A DNA stretch of 64,000 nucleotides from Candidozyma auris (lineage: Eukaryota; Ascomycota; Pichiomycetes; Serinales; Metschnikowiaceae): positions 2,914,001 to 2,978,000 of the forward strand of contig NC_072812.1 of the NCBI RefSeq assembly GCF_003013715.1. Reading direction: 5' to 3'. The notes beneath the pieces are model-generated. The model saw only the letters and a program-made list of their open reading frames with translations, was not told the DNA's origin and did no database searches. The translations under genes were made by a program, and so were the position numbers. Positions 54,476 through 63,882 of the stretch are shown in pieces; positions within the stretch are counted from its first letter, which is position 1, and every line of letters begins with the position of its first letter.

Positions 54476-54643
54476 ATGGTTTGCGGCGACATTTTGAAGA
54501 TCATCGTGGCCATCTTCCTTCCTCCGTTGGGTGTGTTTTTGGAAGTCGGCTGCTCGGGCGCCTTCTGGTTGAATCTTATCTTGACCTTCCTTGGTTACAT
54601 CCCAGGCATCATCCACGCCCTCTATATTATTATAACTCGATAG
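54476..54643 (+). CDS. PMP3: PMP3/RCI2-type plasma membrane proteolipid
   Basis: A 55-residue protein from ATG 54476 to TAG 54641-54643. It has the two-helix Pmp3 (UPF0057) pattern: ILKIIVAIFLPPLGVFLEVG, then FWLNLILTFLGYIPGIIHALY and a short IIITR tail. The FLPPLGVFLE and LGYIPGIIHALYI signatures are diagnostic. Pmp3 is a small hydrophobic protein of the plasma membrane; loss in S. cerevisiae hyperpolarises the membrane and sensitises cells to Na+ and other cations, so its function sits beside that of the ENA pump. The gene is too short for most ORF cut-offs. It is convergent with LPD1, 124 bases apart. Confidence 0.95.
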   Translation: MVCGDILKIIVAIFLPPLGVFLEVGCSGAFWLNLILTFLGYIPGIIHALYIIITR

Positions 54644-54767
54644 CACGAATCATGTCAAAGTTTATATGAATTGTATGAGTATACGAGAAGAAACATGTAG
54701 CGAGATATATGTAGCTCTACAATTTGGTGCTTGCTTATTCGTCGTCCGTGTAATTTCTATTACTTGT

Positions 54768-56231
54768 TTAAGCGTTGAGAGGCTTGTCGAAGGTGGCCAA
54801 AGCGGCTTCCTTAAAGGCCTCAGACAAGGTTGGATGAGCATGGCACGTTCTGGCAACGTCCTCGGTGCTGGCTCCGTACTCAAGCGCCAAGCCACCCTCG
54901 GCAATCATCTCACCAGCGTTAGGACCAATGATGTGGATACCCAAGATTCTCTGGGTCTCTGCGTCGGCAAGGAACTTGACAAATCCGTCAGTGTCCAAGT
55001 TGGTCTTGGCTCTCGAGTTGGCAACGAAGGGGAACTTACCAACCTTGTATTTGATACCGTCAGCCTTCAATTGCTCCTCGCTGGCGCCGACCCATGCAAC
55101 CTCTGGGTGGGTGTACATGACAGATGGAATGTTACCGTAGTTCACGTGGCCGTGGCCGTGCTTGATGTACTCAGCGGCGGCGACACCCTCTTCTTCCGCC
55201 TTGTGGGCCAACATGACACCGAAAGTGGCATCACCAATGGCTCTGATGTGAGGCTTGGCGGTTCTGAACTGCGAGTCAATGACAATTCTTCCCCTCTCGT
55301 CCTCCTCCACACCAACGGCCTGGTGGTTCAAGCCCTCGGTGTTTGGTTTTCTGCCAATGGCCACCAACAACACATCGGCCTCCAAATCCTCGGTCTTGCC
55401 CGACTTGACTTCCTCCACAGAGATTTTGACAATGTCGCCGTCTCTCTTACCGCTGGTCACCTTGGTGCCCAACTTGAACTTCAAGCCCTGCTTCTGCAAC
55501 AATCTCTGGGTCTGCTTGGCCACTTCACCATCCATACCAGCACCGATGGCGTTCTGAAACTCAATGATGGTCACCTCAGAACCAATTCTCGAGTAGACAG
55601 AGGCCATCTCCAAACCAATGATACCACCACCAATGATGGCCATCTTCTTTGGAACTTCCTTCAAGGACAAGGCACCAGTAGAGGTGACAATTCTCTCCTC
55701 GTCAATCTCGATACCGGGAAATGGAGTTGGCACCGAACCAGTGGCAATGGTGATGTTGTCTGCAGAAACCTCGTATGGCTCCGAGCCATCGATGGGCTTG
55801 ACAGTGAGGGTCTTTTCATCCTTGAAAGCGCCATGACCCTTCAAGTAGGTGACACCATTTTTCTTAAAAAGCATCTCCACACCTGAGGTCAAGCCCTTGA
55901 CGGACTTCTCCTTGGCAGCCTGCAAGTTGGCCACGTTGATGGAGGCCTCTCCAGGAAGGTCAATGCCCCTGTCCTTGGACTCGTGCTTAATCTGGTGGTA
56001 CAAATGGGTGTTGTTCAAAAGCGATTTCGAAGGAATACAGCCCACGTTAAGACAAGTACCACCCAAGGCGCCTCTGGACTCGATACAGGCGGTCTTCAAG
56101 TTGAGCTGGGCCAACTTGATGGCGTGGATGTAACCACCGGGACCACCGCCAATCACCACGGCGTCGTAGTGGCCGGCTTTGGACGAATTGAATCTAAGAA
56201 AAGATCTCAAGGGAGCTGCGGATCTCAACAT
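54768..56231 (-). CDS. LPD1: LPD1, mitochondrial dihydrolipoamide dehydrogenase (E3)
   Basis: A 487-residue flavoprotein. The first 18 residues ([18 protein letters not shown]) form a basic, Ser-rich mitochondrial presequence. The FAD-binding GGGPGG is at about 28-33. The redox disulfide is in [13 protein letters not shown] (Cys60, Cys65). The NAD-binding [13 protein letters not shown] lies near 200, and the second FAD contact is AIGDATFG. The interface catalytic pair is in HPTLSE (His466, Glu471). E3 reoxidises lipoamide in the pyruvate, 2-oxoglutarate and branched-chain dehydrogenase complexes and in the glycine cleavage system. Confidence 0.98.
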   Translation of the reverse strand: MLRSAAPLRSFLRFNSSKAGHYDAVVIGGGPGGYIHAIKLAQLNLKTACIESRGALGGTCLNVGCIPSKSLLNNTHLYHQIKHESKDRGIDLPGEASINVANLQAAKEKSVKGLTSGVEMLFKKNGVTYLKGHGAFKDEKTLTVKPIDGSEPYEVSADNITIATGSVPTPFPGIEIDEERIVTSTGALSLKEVPKKMAIIGGGIIGLEMASVYSRIGSEVTIIEFQNAIGAGMDGEVAKQTQRLLQKQGLKFKLGTKVTSGKRDGDIVKISVEEVKSGKTEDLEADVLLVAIGRKPNTEGLNHQAVGVEEDERGRIVIDSQFRTAKPHIRAIGDATFGVMLAHKAEEEGVAAAEYIKHGHGHVNYGNIPSVMYTHPEVAWVGASEEQLKADGIKYKVGKFPFVANSRAKTNLDTDGFVKFLADAETQRILGIHIIGPNAGEMIAEGGLALEYGASTEDVARTCHAHPTLSEAFKEAALATFDKPLNA

Positions 56232-56868
56232 GGCAAACGGTGTTTTTGTTGTTCTTGCAACTGTGGGTGGAGCAAGTGATGATGGAGTAAGAAGCTGTTT
56301 TTTTCGAAATGCCTGCCTTTGGGGGAGTGCTCGGAGGGAGTGTCTATAATCGGAGGAAAAAGTGCGCTTTATGGCGGATCCCGGGCGTCCGATTGGGTTC
56401 TTGGGGGAAATTCCTTGACGAAAGTGAGCGAATACTTTGATTAATTAGGTGGTGTGAGAAACAAAGCTATGTTTGAAAATTGTACGCTTTCTAATGTTGC
56501 CCCAGATTGGTGTGTGGTAATCTGTTTGTGTGGTGCTGCTGAGGTGTAATTTATAGTGCACCGGCAATCGTTGCGAACCAAGTCCGAGCACTAGGTGCAA
56601 ATCCATGACAGCGGCCTTGACTTCCCCAGGAGAGTCTGTGTGACTCCACGCCGGGTCGCCTTTTTTTAAAAAAATAGAGACATAACAAAATGAGTTTTTG
56701 ACTGAAGTGTAGGTTTGGACCTTTGAATCGAGCGCATTTTACTGGTTGTGACTTTTGCATGGTGACACTGTTGACTGCTTTAGGCAATTCAGTCTCACAC
56801 TAAACTATCTTTAAAAGACCCTAGCCAGAAAGTTGCCTCATGGGTTGGATACGAATACGCTATGGCAT
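56232..56868. other. Intergenic region upstream of LPD1
   Basis: A 637-base region between the LPD1 start and the 3' end of the mannosyltransferase gene. It holds the LPD1 promoter; a TCGTTGCGAA relative of the recurring element lies near 56565-56574. No gene was seen. Confidence 0.55.
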
Positions 56869-59036
56869 TCAATTTGTGATATCGGTCTTTCCGTCGAGTT
56901 TCTTGAGCTTGGCCGCCGAGGCGTCATTTGTATCCTCTTTCAAGATCTTAACGTATTTAGTGATCTTCTCACAGAGCTTCGACCGGTCAACTTCGTAACG
57001 GTTCCAGAAGGAAGTATCTGTCAATTCTTCGCAAACAAGCCATTGTGATAAAGTGTGTATACGAAGCTCATAGTCGCTGTCGCCGACGGCCTCGTTGTAC
57101 TCGCCAATCTTTCGCAAGTACCGACCCTTGTAGTCGTACTTGTTTTTTGCTGATAGTTCGTTGTAAAGAGGGTTCATTTTGGGCATGTGCACATGAAGAA
57201 ATAGGGCAGATGGTGTTGCGAGATCCTTATTCTCCAGAGCAAATCGTGTGTATAGCTCTTTCGTGTAATCGTTCTCTTGAAACATGTATAGACGCTGGTC
57301 TAGGGATTGCAGGCGGAGCCACGATCTCCACTTTGCAAAGAACTCCTTTGACTCCTGTGGATCACGCTGAATAAGCGTGGTTTCATCAAAATACTTCTCT
57401 TCCGGTTCTGTTGGTCTTGGTCTCCACACACCCATAAACTCTACCTGGTACTCACACAAGTAATAAGGCTCGTTCATGACATGAAGAGCCGGTACAAACG
57501 TCTCTCTGTCGCCAGAGCCATGAACACCTTGGTAAAGAAGTGGGTAGTAAAACTCTCTGTGGATGTTGTAGTATGCAGCAAGAGCAAGGCTTCGGAAGTG
57601 TTCCTTCTTTGAGAACACCAACTGGCCACTTTCAACGCCTCTTCCGGGAGGCGTGCCATCCAAATCATGGAAGTATATTTCTTTATCAATGTCCTTTGTA
57701 ATGTACTCGTTAAACGGCTGAGAATTCTCCAAGCCTTGTCTTTTAACTGGCTCGCCTATAGTGAAGCGAGCAATGTCATAATAGAGAGGAGAGGTACCCT
57801 TGTGCCAGACATCGGGCCATAGAATAAAACGAGTCTCCATATACGGCTTAGAGCTCAACAAAAAATCGACATTCTTGAGAACGAAGTTGTCTGCGTCCAA
57901 GGCGATGGTGTTGTCGAAGGATGACATGAGCAAAGACACAGCTTTCAATTGGAAGGGTCTTTGCCCAAAAGGTCAAATGTCGACTTCCCCAACACCCGTT
58001 CCGTGACCACACATTTAGCATCGAGTTTTGGGGCCACTTCCTCACACGCCTGCTTGTGGTAGTCATTCTCTGTATCTAGAATGATCTCAATGGGCAACTG
58101 GGATCCCACCTGCCGAAGCTGGCCCGCAAGCATCAACGCTCCTGGAAGATGTATGCCATTGGCGCTGATGGCGATTCCGTCACCATTATATAGCTCAGCA
58201 GGTGGCTGCGGCACCGACCGAAGCTCTCTCACCACATGGTCGTGGTTTGTCTGGATTTCTTCCATCTGCAAGTCATTGAGCTTCACTCTATTTTTTGTGA
58301 GCCACTTCTTTGTGTAAAACGACCCAATCACCTCCCTAAAAGAGTTCCCGTTTATGGGCTCCCCAATCTCCGAATCCTGGAGCATGGCCAACTTCGGCCC
58401 GTACTTGACTAGCACATCGCCGAAAAGATACCTGAAATAGGCCTCTCTATCGAAACCAAGCTTCTTTCCCTCCTCAATGGCGTTCTTTGTATCTTCTCCG
58501 TTTTTCAAGAACTCACCCACAAGGACCTTTTTTAGCTCCTCCTCGTGCGACTCCAAATACCTAGCCTTGAGCTCAGCCAAAAGCGTGTAACTCTTTTGTA
58601 GCGTCTGGTAGAACAAATATGTGTAATCTTTCGTCATCTGCTTTTTCAAGTCCGCCATCAAGATAGTCTTGTATTCATCGCTATATTTGTCCGAAACCTC
58701 CTGGTAGATCTGCTTTAGAAACTCTCCACCGTCCTTCTCCAACTTCAGCGTAAGCGCCAGCGTCAACTCTTCTTTCGAAATGGGCACGTCCTCGGAGAAC
58801 TTTGCAATTCGCCTCAACTCGTTACTGGTGGCCACAAATGCCTCGTCAACCACGTAGTATCTGGCATTATCGGTTGCAAACTTCCAGACGCCAACTCCAG
58901 AATATAATGCAGGGCCATTCACAAGAGCTACCGACAGGAAACACAAGTAGTAGACAAGATTTATAACGGCAAGGGTGGCTACGAGGATTATGAGGGGTCT
59001 TCGGTTTTTCGAGGTGATCTGAAAGAGTTCCCTCAT
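56869..59036 (-). CDS. MNN2-family alpha-1,2-mannosyltransferase (GT71), split by a frameshift
   Basis: Two abutting minus-strand frames, 57945-59036 (363 codons) and 56869-57948, together make one GT71 protein of about 722 residues. The first supplies the Golgi anchor (LIILVATLAVINLVYYLCFL, about 14-33), a stem, and the start of the catalytic domain (GIHLPGALMLAGQLRQVGSQLPIEII). The second continues it with SLLMSSFDNTIALDADN (the DxD motif), ILWPDVWHK, ESGQLVFSKKEHF and YYPLLYQGVHGSGDRETF. The first frame stops (TGA) just after GKDPSN. One extra base in the three-T run at 57960-57962 (AAA on the coding strand) joins the frames. Family enzymes add alpha-1,2 branches to cell-wall N-mannan. As written the catalytic domain is broken: pseudogene, strain-specific mutation or sequence error. 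Confidence 0.88.
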
Positions 59037-59415
59037 GGTGGGGTGGGGACTATAGGTTGAGTTGGTGATGGAAAGAGATATTGGTAGTAGCTCGGCTGAA
59101 TTTGGCTTTCGCGCCGAGCCTTGTCAGTACGAGAGAACGTGGCCGATGACGGAGAGAGGGTGAGAAACGAGAATTAAGGCGCTTCAAAGATGATTTTTCT
59201 TTTATTGGGGAATAGACGATGCTCGTGTGTTTGGGGCTTGCATTTATATGCTTTAGGTTCGTCTCATGGCTGCAAATGCGGAGGGCCATCTGAGAGAAAG
59301 ACTGCTGCATCTAGTGAATGTTGCAGCCAGGCGTGTAGCTGCGGTAAATCAGTATGGGACACAAAGCCTGCAGTTTCTGATGTCGAATTAAGCTCTATAG
59401 AAGTGATTCAGTTAT
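59037..59415. other. Promoter of the MNN2-family gene
   Basis: A 379-base region between the mannosyltransferase start and the ALG5 stop. It has an exact TTTGCAGCCA on the minus strand (59267-59276) and GTTGCAGCCA on the plus strand (59320-59329), forming an inverted pair about 45 bases apart. Confidence 0.55.
59267..59276 (-). promoter_or_regulatory. TTYGCAGCCA element before the MNN2-family gene
   Basis: Exact TTTGCAGCCA on the minus strand, 231 bases before the ATG and on the gene's strand. Confidence 0.5.
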
Positions 59416-60417
59416 TCAACCTGATTTCGATGGCTTTCCTGTCATCATTCTCTTATGCCCACACTCATCTAGCGCGTACACGCCAAGCAAGTACGCCAAC
59501 CTTGTCACGACAAGATCGATAGCCATTTGAATGGAATCTTTGGCCAAATCCACTTTTGATCCATCAATTTCTTGCCAGTTCACGGGGATTTCGGCGATTG
59601 GCGTATTTTGAAGATCGGCAAGAAGAAGCACTTCAACGTCAAATATCCACCGTTCAGTATGCATGTGTGGAAAGATGAGTTGCACTGCTGGTCTATTGAA
59701 CATCTTGAATCCACATTGGGTATCCTGGATCTTTCGTATACCGAAAATGAACACTAGAGTGTGGAGGCCGTACATCAAGAAATTACGAATAAAAGATCGC
59801 TTCACGACAGCATCAGTGTTCACCATGTGAGCTCGCAGCCCGATTGCCACTGCTGGCTTGTTGCTGGGCTGACCTTGAAGGTTTTGAAGCAATTTTTCAA
59901 CGTCGCTGAACTGTGTGGCCCCATCAGCATCTGCAAATAACATAAACTTCCCTGAGCCATGCAAAAGACCATGTCTGACGGCTCCACCTTTTCCTCTATT
60001 CTTTTGCAACTTCACCACCCGCATAACATGAGGAGCAAGTTTAAGAGAATTGGCCAATTCCAACGCGTACTCGGCTGTTCCATCGCTAGATCCGTCGTCT
60101 ACCACGAGTATTTCATACTGTTTACTGTAGTGGCTGTCCAAGTATTCTACTGCCTCCTTGACCATTCTTCCCAATCTGGACGTTTCATTGTAACAAGGCA
60201 CCACCACACTCAACAAGACATTTTCAGCCTCTTTGGGTGCTCTTGAAGAGTTTATCGCCTCAGGTAGTGGGTGGACCATGCCTTGGTCGTCGTTTGTAGC
60301 ATATAGCAGTTCCTTGGGAAGTGCCGCTCGAGGTTGATGTGAAAACAAGATCACCAATCCGTAGACAATTGCAAGAGCGGTGAAAAGGGTGGAAACCGCA
60401 TAGAACGCCACGGACAT
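59416..60417 (-). CDS. ALG5: ALG5, dolichyl-phosphate beta-glucosyltransferase
   Basis: A 333-residue ER membrane enzyme with an N-terminal anchor (about 4-25, FYAVSTLFTALAIVYGLVIL) and a cytosolic GT2 domain. The nucleotide-sugar fold shows LSVVVPCYNE (about 70-79), VVDDGSSDGT, KNRGKGGAVRHGLLH and the metal-binding FADADGATQF. IRKIQDTQCGFKMF and ERWIFDVEVL are typical of Alg5 and dolichol-phosphate transferases. It transfers glucose from UDP-glucose to dolichyl phosphate, making Dol-P-Glc for the three terminal glucoses of the N-glycan precursor. The S. cerevisiae protein is 334 residues. Confidence 0.95.
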   Translation of the reverse strand: MSVAFYAVSTLFTALAIVYGLVILFSHQPRAALPKELLYATNDDQGMVHPLPEAINSSRAPKEAENVLLSVVVPCYNETSRLGRMVKEAVEYLDSHYSKQYEILVVDDGSSDGTAEYALELANSLKLAPHVMRVVKLQKNRGKGGAVRHGLLHGSGKFMLFADADGATQFSDVEKLLQNLQGQPSNKPAVAIGLRAHMVNTDAVVKRSFIRNFLMYGLHTLVFIFGIRKIQDTQCGFKMFNRPAVQLIFPHMHTERWIFDVEVLLLADLQNTPIAEIPVNWQEIDGSKVDLAKDSIQMAIDLVVTRLAYLLGVYALDECGHKRMMTGKPSKSG

Positions 60418-60580
60418 GGGGGGTAATGGCTCTATAAGAATTGGAAGGTAACGTTAGCTGAATATTGAAGAGACTCGTTGACACAAGGTTGGCACCGCGC
60501 TGAGCGTGCATCCATGTGCAGTACGCGGAAGGCGGTGTAGCCGTTTTTTGCAACCATTGCAATCATCGGGCTTTCACGGC

Positions 60581-62164
60581 CTATTTTGATGCTAGTTTGG
60601 TAACTCTGTTATTGAGGATCCTGGCATTGTTCAAAAAGATCTCCACAAGCTCCTCAAACCTTATCGTGTCAGAACCATCCCTAATCTTATCAAATCCATG
60701 GAAAATCTCTACCGGGTCCATTTCCAATTCAACCTCGTAGGAAGTGTCGCTCTCCACCACCGCTTTGCCCAGTTTGCTCTTCAGTGTCTTAGGAACACTC
60801 ACCTTGGTGAAATCAAATCGCGTGATTGTGGGAGCATGGCTCCACGTACTCCTCTTTTTCATTCTCGTTAAGGATGGTTTGTTTTTTTTAAGGATGGGCT
60901 CTACGCTATTCTCTGGGATAGGAAACTCAAACAGCATCAGTAGACGGAGATCGTACATGGACATTGGATTGTGGATGTACAAGTCCGAGATACGCTTTTT
61001 TTCGATTGCCACATACCGAGGCGGCGTCAAGGTGTTGTCTTTGCTGATTCTCACTTTCTTTGGCTGCTCGTTTCTCTCAGTGATCTGGAAGAATTGGTCA
61101 GTCACGTCGGAATCTAGCGTGGAAAACTTGCGCCCCTGTTTACCTTGCCCTCCTCCTGCTTTCCTTTTCTGTTCCTGGAATGCTTTTTCTAGCTCCTCCA
61201 AATAGTTGGTCATTTCTTTCCACCCAACCTCATGTACCCCCATGTCAAACTTGATGTCGGATTGTTTCGTGTAAATACACTCTGTCGATACGCCAATGTC
61301 CAAACGGCGGCCCGTTGACTTGTCAATAATTGTGCCAAACTTAAGCTCAAGTTCCAAATATTGTCTGTTGTCTAGCGGGATCTCCACAAAGTTGGCATAT
61401 ATCCACTCGGCAATGGTCCTCACCACCGATGTAGGCGGAAGCACTCCCGTCACTGAACACTCTAGATCCACCGACGTCATCTGGCCCTGATTGAACACGT
61501 GTTTGTCGGAGATGACCATGGCGCCGTTTTCAGCCGGTCCTGTTGGGCTCTGCTTTTGAACATGTCCTTCCCATCTTTGAGACAGTGGAATCCACTCTTG
61601 CGCCCAAATTGGAGGCGTCGTGTACCTGCGTGGTTTTCTAGGCTTGGAACTGTTTTTGAGTTTTTCAAGAGTCTCGATTTCTTTATCGTCGATCACTGAG
61701 GATGAGCTCTTCTTATTGGGAGGCACGTACTTTTCTGATGGTTCCTGTTTGACTTCACTCTTTGGCGATAGCAATGTCTCCTCTGACTTGCCTTTCGACT
61801 CAAAATTATCTTGCAATTCGGACTGGTTCGTTTTCAACTCGATTTTTTCGCCCTTCACTGCCTTTCGATTGGCTCCATCTAAGCTGCTTCTCGTGGCATT
61901 AGTGGTTTCCTCTCCCGTGGCAAAGTCCACGTCCTTGTCATTGGTGAGACTGGCAATTGAGGAGCGGTATGGACGTGGCGTTTCCGTGAAGGAGCTGTCG
62001 GAATCTCGGTGTTCCGCTGCTGGCGGCGCCGGGTCGTTTAGAAGATTGTTGATGGAGTGTCTTTGGTGTGGAGAGGCCCAAGGTTTGGATTCTGGAGTTT
62101 TCAGCTGTTTGTCCTCGCGTGACCTCTCCTGGCTTTCGCCGTTGAGAATTGATCCGACGTTCAT
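60581..62164 (-). CDS. CET1: CET1, mRNA 5'-triphosphatase
   Basis: ATG 62162-62164 gives 527 residues beginning MNVGSILNGE, like the C. albicans protein; the longer frame starts with TTG. The N-terminal 200 residues are polar and disordered, followed by TTPPIWAQEWIPLSQRWEG, which fits the guanylyltransferase (Cgt1)-binding segment. The tunnel-type metal-dependent triphosphatase domain (about 245-525) has its two signature acidic strands, YLELELKFG and YEVELEMDP, and RFDFTKVSV between. Cet1 removes the gamma-phosphate of nascent pre-mRNA, the first step of capping. The fold is absent from animals. Confidence 0.93.
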   Translation of the reverse strand: MNVGSILNGESQERSREDKQLKTPESKPWASPHQRHSINNLLNDPAPPAAEHRDSDSSFTETPRPYRSSIASLTNDKDVDFATGEETTNATRSSLDGANRKAVKGEKIELKTNQSELQDNFESKGKSEETLLSPKSEVKQEPSEKYVPPNKKSSSSVIDDKEIETLEKLKNSSKPRKPRRYTTPPIWAQEWIPLSQRWEGHVQKQSPTGPAENGAMVISDKHVFNQGQMTSVDLECSVTGVLPPTSVVRTIAEWIYANFVEIPLDNRQYLELELKFGTIIDKSTGRRLDIGVSTECIYTKQSDIKFDMGVHEVGWKEMTNYLEELEKAFQEQKRKAGGGQGKQGRKFSTLDSDVTDQFFQITERNEQPKKVRISKDNTLTPPRYVAIEKKRISDLYIHNPMSMYDLRLLMLFEFPIPENSVEPILKKNKPSLTRMKKRSTWSHAPTITRFDFTKVSVPKTLKSKLGKAVVESDTSYEVELEMDPVEIFHGFDKIRDGSDTIRFEELVEIFLNNARILNNRVTKLASK

Positions 62165-62249
62165 TGTAAGAATAGAGAGATGCAAGTGTGGAGGAGATGT
62201 TGGTGATGCGCTTTACTGAGTAAATAAAAAGTATGCGAGAGAGGTGTAT

Positions 62250-62283
62250 CACGTGTGTGCTCATGTGATATTAATCATGTGAT
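62250..62283. promoter_or_regulatory. E-box and paired TCATGTGAT sites in the CET1 promoter
   Basis: CACGTG at 62250-62255 is followed by two identical TCATGTGAT sites at 62261-62269 and 62275-62283, start to start 14 bases, about 86-120 bases before the CET1 ATG. CACGTG and CATGTG cores suit bHLH factors. Confidence 0.55.
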
Positions 62284-62400
62284 GTTTCTCTGTGATGGCC
62301 GCAAAACCCCAAATCGGCCCCTCCCACTACAACAACTTAGTCTATAACATTTTGCCTTGTGACCTTATACTTACTCTCATAAATACTTGCATCCCCTCAC

Positions 62401-63639
62401 TTACTTGCCCAAAGCCTTGGCCAAGTTTTTGTCCAAACGAGACTTGACAGCATCAATGAACTCTTCAGTGGTGACGTACGAGGAGCGGTCCGTCTTACCT
62501 TGGGTCAAGGCCAAGTCTTTGGTCATGATGTTGTCAACGGCAACCGTGTCAATGACAGCCTGTTCGAGATTTTCGCCGAACGTAACCACATCCGGTGTGT
62601 TGTCCAACTTACCCCTCTGGATAAGACCTCTTGTCCACGCGTAGATCGATGCAATGGAGTTTGTAGATGTCTCCTTGCCCTGCTGATGCTGTCTGTAGTG
62701 TCTGGTGACAGTTCCGTGTGCAGCTTCGGCCTCAAAAGCCTTACCATCTGGTGTCATGAGGACTGAGGACATAAGACCCAAACTGCCGAAGCCTTGCGCA
62801 ACAATGTCAGATTGCACGTCACCGTCATAGTTCTTCATGGCAATGATGTAGCCACCTTTAGACTTCAACATCTGCGCAACCATATCGTCGATCAAACGGT
62901 GCTCGTACCAGATTCCTGCAGCCTCGAAGTCCTTCTTGTACTTCGTCTCGTATAAGTTTTCGAAGATATCCTTGAAACGGCCATCATATCTCTTCAAAAT
63001 GGTGTTTTTCGTAGACGAGAACAAATTCAACTTCCTGTCCAAGGCAAGCTTGAAGCTCAGCTCGGCGAAGTCCGTGATGGACTTATCGGTATTGTACATG
63101 GCCATGCCGACACCTGGAGCATCGTAGTGGTAAACCTGGTGCACTTCCTCTGGAGATCCATCATCAGGCTTGAAAACCAACGAGAGCTGGCCTGGCTTCG
63201 AGAACACCACATCAGTGGCCTTATACTGGTCACCGAAAGCGTGTCTACCAATAATGATTGGTTTCTCCCAGGTTGGAACCACACGAGGAATGTTTTCAAT
63301 GACAATTGGCTCACGGAAGACGGTACCGCCCAAGATGTTTCTCAAAGTACCATTAGGCGACAACCACATTTTCTTCAAGTTGAACTCCTTCACTCTAGCT
63401 TCATCTGGAGTGATGGTGGCACACTTGACTCCCACACCATACTTCAAGATAGCCTCTGCCGCATCAGTGGTGACATTGTCTTCGGTCTCGTCTCTGTGCA
63501 AAATGCCCAAATCGTAGTACTTCAAGTCGACATCCAAGTAAGGAAGAATGAGCTTATCCTTGATGAACTGCCAGATGATTCTCGTCATCTCATCGCCGTC
63601 CATCTCGACGATTGGGTTCTTCACTTCGATTTTGCCCAT
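62401..63639 (-). CDS. IDP2: NADP-dependent isocitrate dehydrogenase, cytosolic (IDP2-type)
   Basis: A 412-residue enzyme, the length of cytosolic yeast Idp2. It starts directly with [20 protein letters not shown], without a mitochondrial presequence, and ends KALGK, which is not a peroxisomal SKL-type signal, so the cytosol is expected. Motifs are [19 protein letters not shown] (isocitrate binding), [36 protein letters not shown] (metal Asp residues) and [15 protein letters not shown] (NADP binding). It converts isocitrate to 2-oxoglutarate with NADPH formation. S. cerevisiae has three IDP genes; the compartment here is inferred from the ends of the protein only. Confidence 0.93.
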   Translation of the reverse strand: MGKIEVKNPIVEMDGDEMTRIIWQFIKDKLILPYLDVDLKYYDLGILHRDETEDNVTTDAAEAILKYGVGVKCATITPDEARVKEFNLKKMWLSPNGTLRNILGGTVFREPIVIENIPRVVPTWEKPIIIGRHAFGDQYKATDVVFSKPGQLSLVFKPDDGSPEEVHQVYHYDAPGVGMAMYNTDKSITDFAELSFKLALDRKLNLFSSTKNTILKRYDGRFKDIFENLYETKYKKDFEAAGIWYEHRLIDDMVAQMLKSKGGYIIAMKNYDGDVQSDIVAQGFGSLGLMSSVLMTPDGKAFEAEAAHGTVTRHYRQHQQGKETSTNSIASIYAWTRGLIQRGKLDNTPDVVTFGENLEQAVIDTVAVDNIMTKDLALTQGKTDRSSYVTTEEFIDAVKSRLDKNLAKALGK

Positions 63640-63705
63640 GGTGATTGTGTTGTTTGATACAAATTCTGAGTAAAGGCAGCAGTGAAGTCAGGCAGGATAG
63701 TCGCA

Positions 63706-63714
63706 CTTATATAG
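63706..63714 (-). promoter_or_regulatory. TATA box of the IDP2-type gene
   Basis: On the minus strand CTATATAAG lies about 67-75 bases before the ATG, a suitable place for a TATA element. ATTGCAGCCG, a relative of the recurring element, lies at 63773-63782. Confidence 0.5.
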
Positions 63715-63882
63715 TACCAAATAACTCCGGGGAGATGTAATTGTCTGGGGAAGCGATTTACAGACAGGGCCAATTGCAGCCGCGGTGAATGCGAGCCACA
63801 TATACAAGGAATACTTTCTCCATTAGGCGCGGAAAACCAGCATAACGGAGAATCCAAAAGACGAAAAAAAAAAAATGGTAGG

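Noticed and set aside
57955..57975. Programmed -1 frameshifting at T TTG GGC in the MNN2-family gene
   Set aside because: The heptamer fits the X XXY YYZ form, but G-rich slippery sites are inefficient, no stimulatory structure was evident, and no family member is known to use it; a base loss is simpler.
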